Source: Dermanyssus gallinae
Lineage: Eukaryota > Arthropoda > Arachnida > Mesostigmata > Dermanyssidae
Direction: 5' to 3'
Length of the DNA stretch: 64,000 bases
Assembly (NCBI GenBank): GCA_003439945.1
Contig: QVRM01006771.1
Coordinates: 673,501 to 737,500 of the forward strand
The position numbers and the translations under genes were made by a program. Shown in pieces: positions 60,201-64,000 of this stretch (within the stretch, counting starts at the first letter, position 1; each line of letters begins with the position of its first letter). The notes under the pieces were generated by a model that searched no databases, was not told where the DNA came from, and worked only from the letters and a program-made list of their open reading frames with translations.

Positions 60201-62597
60201 CACTATTTCTCACTGGTTCTTAAAACCGGCTCGTTCTAAGAACACTGTTCTTCTCACTGGTTCTTAGAACCGGCTCGTTCTAAGAATCGCGCTATTTCAT
60301 GCTGGTTCTTAAAACCGGCTTGTTCTAAAAACCGTGTTCTCCTCACTGGTTCTTAGAACCGGCTCGTTTTAAAAACCGCGCTATTTCTCACTGGTTCTTA
60401 TAACCGACTCGTTCTAAGAACACCGTTCTTCTCACTAGTTCATAGAGCCGACTCGTTCTAAGAACCGCGTTCTCCTCACTGGTTCTTAGAACCGGCTCGT
60501 TCTAAAAACCGTGCTTTTTCTTACTGGTACCTAGAACCGGCTTGTTCTAAGAACCGCGTTGTCCTCTCTGGATTTTAGAATCGGTTTGTTCCAAGAACCG
60601 CGTTCTCCTCAATGGTTTATAGAACCAGCTACTTCTAAGTACCGCGTTCTCCTCACTAGTTCTTAGAAACGGCTCGTTCTAATAACCGCGTTCTCCTCAC
60701 TGGTTCTTAGAACCGGTTCGTTCTAACAACCGCGTTATTTCTCACTGGTTCTTATAACCGGCTCGTTCTAACAACCGCGTTATTTTTCACTGGTTCTTAG
60801 AACCGTCTCGTTCTAAGAACCGCGCTATTTCATGCTGGTGCTTAGAACCGGCTCGTTCTAAGAACCGTGTTCTCCTCACTGGTTCTTAGAAGCGGCTCGT
60901 TTTAAGAACCGCGCTATTTCTCACTGGTTCTTATAACCGGCTCGTTCTAAGAACACCGTTCTTCTCACTAGTTCATAGAACCGACTCGTTCTAAGAACCG
61001 CGTTGTCCTCTCTGGATCTTAGAACCGCGTTCTCCTCACTGCTTCATAGAACCAGCTAGTTTTAAGTACCGCGTTCTCCTCACTGGTTCTTAGAACCGGC
61101 TCGTTCTAAAAACCGCGCTTTTTCTTACTGGTTCTTAGAACCGGCTCGTTTTAAGAACCGCGCTATTTCTCACTGGTTCTTATAACTGACTCGTTCTAAG
61201 AACACCGTTCTTCTCACTAGTTCATAGAACCGACTCGTTTTAAAAACCGCGTTCTCCTCACTGGTTCTTAGAACCGGCTCGTTCTAAAAACCGTGCTTTT
61301 TCTTACTGGTACATAGAACCGGCTTGTTCTAAGAACCGCGTTGTCCTCTCTGGATTTTAGAATCGGTTTGTTTTAGGAACCGCGTTCTCCTCACTGGCTT
61401 ATAGAACCAGCTACTTCTTAGTACCGCGCTCTCCTCACTAGTTCTTAGAACCGGCTTGTTTTAAGAACCGCGTTCTCCTCACTGGTTCTTAGAATCGGCT
61501 CGTTCTATGAACCGCGCTATTTCTCATTGGTTCTTATAACCGGCTCGTTCTAAGAACCGCGCCATTTCTCATTGGTTCTTACAACCGGCTCGTTCTAAGA
61601 ACACCGTTCTTCTCACTGGTTCATGAAACCGGCTCGTTCTAAGAACCGCGTTCTCCTTACCGGTTCTTAGAACCGGATCGTTCTAAAAACCGTGCTTTTT
61701 CTTACTAGTTTTTAGAACCGGCAGGTTCTAAGAACCGCGTTCTCCTCTCTGGATCTTAGAATCGGCTCGTTCTAAGAACCGTGCTTTTTCTCACTAGTTT
61801 TTAGAACCGGCATGTTCTAAGAACCGCGTTCTCCTCTCTGGATCTTATAATCGGCTCGTTCTAAGAACCGCGTTTTTCTTACTGGGTCTTAGAACCGACT
61901 TGTTCTAAACACCGCGTTCTCCTCACTGGTTCTTAGAACCGGCTCGTTCTAAATGCCGTGCTTTTTCTTACTCATTCTTAGAACCGGCTTGTTCTAAAAA
62001 CCGCGCTCTCCTCACTGGTTCTCAGAACCGGCTGGATTTAAAAACAGCGTTCTTCTTACTGGTTCTTAAAACCGGCTCGTTCTAAGATCCGCGTTCTTCT
62101 TACTGATTCTTAGAATTGGCCCGTTCTAAATACCGCGTTCTTCTTACTGGTTCTTAGAACCGGCTCGTTCTAAGATCCGCGTTCTTCTCACTGGTTCTTA
62201 AAACCGGCTCGTTCTAAGAACCGCACTATTTCTCACTGGTTCTTAAAACCGGCTCGTTCTAAGAACACTGTTCTTCGCGCTTTTTCTTGTAGGTTCTTAT
62301 GACCGGCTCGTTCTAAAAACTGCCTTCCCCACACTGCGTCTTAGAACCGGCTCGTTCTTAAAACCGCACTTTTTCTTACTAGCTCCTAAAACCGGCTCGT
62401 TCTAAGAACCGCGTTCTCCTCACTGGTTTTTAGAACCGGCTCATTCTGAGAACCGCGCTTTTTCTTGCAAATTCTTAGAACCATCTCGTTTTAAGAACCG
62501 CGCTTTTTTCTAACTGGTTCTTAGAACCGGCTCGTTCTAAAAACCGCGCATTTTCTTACTGGTTCTTAGAACCGGCTCGTTCTAAAAACCGCGCTTT
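36223..62597. repeat. 26.4 kb satellite array, 44-45 bp palindromic monomer, higher-order repeats
   Basis: The consensus monomer is CTGGTTCTTAGAAC-CGGCTC-GTTCTAAGAACC plus a 12-13 base spacer (GCGTTCTCCTCA, GCGTTCTTCTCA, GCGCTTTTTCTTA or GCGCTATTTCTTG). It contains a 12+12 bp inverted repeat and two TTCN3GAA motifs (TTCTTAGAA, TTCTAAGAA). A marker monomer with GCATTGTC recurs at 42242, 42730 and 43217, at 46565 and 47052, at 48053, 48541 and 49029, and at 49650 and 50139. That is 487-489 bp, or 11 monomers; other marker gaps are also near whole numbers of monomers (310, 443, 532, 621 bp). Blocks repeat at 1,871 bp (39351/41222 and 39437/41308), 2,067 bp (59371/61438) and 2,806 bp (55177/57983). 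No transposon or gene interrupts it. Confidence 0.97.
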
Positions 62598-64000
62598 ATT
62601 TAGTAGTAGACAGAAGAATAACTCACTGAATAGCCGACTGGAAGTTATTAAGTCCGCCTATCTCTGGTAACCTTCCCCGTCTTTAGTACGTACCTAATCT
62701 TATCGAATGCTTGCCACTAGAAACATATGCACTACAAGAGAAAGCCAGCCTGAGAATCCAGCTCCCATCTACATCCTAACAGTGCCAGATCGCCGAAAAG
62801 CGAGGGACAGTTGCCGGATGTCGCAGAATTTCCAACGTATAACGTCTTTCGCAGTCAACCGACTTCTTCTGGAGTTTACAGCCTTCAGTGTCATAGTGTT
62901 TATAATTCAGCTCCTTTAAGACAAGAAACACCTTAGCCAGACTCGGCATGTGATAAGCAACCTGTCGAATATAGTCGACAAAATCGGCGAGCAGAAGAGG
63001 GAAGGAGATTCAGCTCAGTGGGTTATCGTGCGGGATTCCCAAGTTTAGCCTTACCCGCAACACATCCTGCATACTCTGTACCAGTAAGCTGTCCTTATCA
63101 AAGAAGTTCGAAATTACGCAACGAAAGGAGCCACCAACCTCTGCGTATCAGAATGACTTCATCGAAGGGAAACGCGAGGTGTTTGTGGAAAGCTTTGACA
63201 CAGTCGTACATACATATAAATTCATCGCGTACAAATTACAGCTTGTTTTATCTCTACGGAAGCCGAATTGCTCTGACAGAAGTGTCTGGTCATAGTATCC
63301 TGTGCTCCGTATTTCAGCACAAAACTTTTTAAGGCAAATGGTTTTTACCATGCCATCTCGCAACATCATCGACGGCAGATTGCAGAATGGCCTGTAAAGG
63401 AGGGGCCTGAACGCAGACATTTAGTTTTAGCCTTCCGCATACTTGAAGTGCTTAACTCACAATGGTAGATACTTTTCTAAGCCTCAAATAAAAGTGGTGT
63501 ATAAGAAAGGACACGCACAACGCCTCTATGATATCGCGGACGTCGCGGAAAAATGACATTTGAGGTCGTTTTCGATCCTACCGTCAAAAATACTTTATGC
63601 CGCAGTAGTGCCTAAAGGCAGAAACCCAATCGCTTTGTTTTTTAGACAGGATGAATAAAACATTTTTATTAGTCGCAATTCTCGAAAATTCTTCTTCACA
63701 TTTTCTTGTTTAGACTTCTCTACCAGATATTCTTAATGCGCTGAGTTACCAACATAGTCAACTGAATAATGAGGAAGGCGTGTTTTATTATATGATCAAT
63801 TCTTGTTAATGGAGAGCTGAAGTTAACATTTGCAAACTTAATAGATTAATTTCGGCATTTATTGACTGGCTATATAAATAAGTAAATATCAATAAATAAT
63901 CATAGAACAACATATTTTATAGCCTAGTATTGCATTAGCTCATCAATGGTTTAGGTAGCGACGAATATGTTAGGCCTGTAAAGGCCATTATGTCCACAGG
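62598..64000. other. Unique sequence after the satellite; no firm gene
   Basis: The array ends in mid-monomer at about 62597. Frames at 62707-62919 and 63018-63332 (plus) show no family motif. The rest to 64000 is AT-rich, with none seen. Confidence 0.5.
63148..63420 (-). pseudogene. Possible retrotransposon RT fragment
   Basis: A 90-codon minus-strand frame contains LLSEQFGFRRDKTS. This resembles the QFGFR-(x)2-(K/R)(S/T)T block near the start of jockey/CR1-type reverse transcriptases, and an LYRP lies upstream in the frame. No other RT block follows; after a stop the frame continues with unrecognised sequence. It could be chance, or part of an unrelated gene. Confidence 0.25.

Noticed and set aside
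36223..62597. CRISPR array
   Set aside because: The repeats have no unique spacers, the arms vary, and the context is eukaryotic. This is a satellite.
36223..62597. Heat-shock elements (alternating GAA/TTC)
   Set aside because: HSEs need TTCnnGAA with a two-base gap. The monomer has a three-base gap, which fits the STAT-type motif instead.
62900..63420. Ligand-binding exon of a further IR gene
   Set aside because: Phrases such as FGFRRDKTS and GIPHDNPLS look superficially like IR segments, but there are no membrane segments and no order match to the receptor at 5451-9845.
62598..64000. Telomeric TTAGG-type repeats at the edge of the satellite
   Set aside because: No run of TTAGG or its complement is present on either side of the array.

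Overview
The window looks like a piece of arthropod nuclear genome. Nothing in it looks bacterial: there are spliced genes, poly-A retrotransposons, mariner and Tc1 transposons, tRNA-derived SINEs and many long (TA)n microsatellites. The transposon mix and the divergent ionotropic-receptor (IR) type chemoreceptor genes suggest an arthropod, perhaps a mite or tick. The species cannot be fixed from this sequence alone.

Layout. 1-483 is a foldback inverted-repeat element. 1830-4488 is a broken R2-clade retrotransposon with one N-terminal C2H2 finger, a Myb-like region, a reverse transcriptase and a restriction-like endonuclease; it does not sit in 28S rDNA. 5451-9845 (minus) is the best host gene: a two-exon IR-like receptor of about 700 residues whose intron is filled with R1-like debris. 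12280-21390 is a nest of transposons: a decayed mariner, then a second mariner split by a roughly 5 kb R1-like retrotransposon with a visible target-site duplication, then a SINE and the tail of another retrotransposon. 23421-24006 (minus) is a frameshifted paralogue of the IR gene. 28340-31760 is a tandem segmental duplication carrying two broken copies of a first exon, with an intact third copy at 35025-35345. I infer these three to be more IR-family first exons. 32155-34349 holds a Tc1 element and a 703 bp MITE side by side inside one TA tract. 35608-36222 is a second, 5'-truncated R2 copy.

36223-62597 (26.4 kb, about 41% of the window) is one uninterrupted satellite array. Its monomer is 44-45 bp, so there are roughly 590 copies by my division. 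Each consensus monomer contains a 12+12 bp inverted repeat (GGTTCTTAGAAC / GTTCTAAGAACC, 6-base spacer) and two TTCN3GAA motifs. The array has higher-order structure: a marker monomer recurs at 487-489 bp (11 monomers) again and again, with longer repeated blocks of about 1.87, 2.07 and 2.8 kb. The array begins exactly at the truncated end of R2 copy 2 and ends abruptly at about 62597 against unique sequence.

How it fits together: the left half reads as a chemoreceptor neighbourhood, all on the minus strand, undergoing duplication and decay and heavily invaded by transposons that often sit in TA microsatellites. The right half is a satellite block. Candidate functional coding sequence is limited to the IR gene at 5451-9845 and possibly the single exon at 35025-35345.
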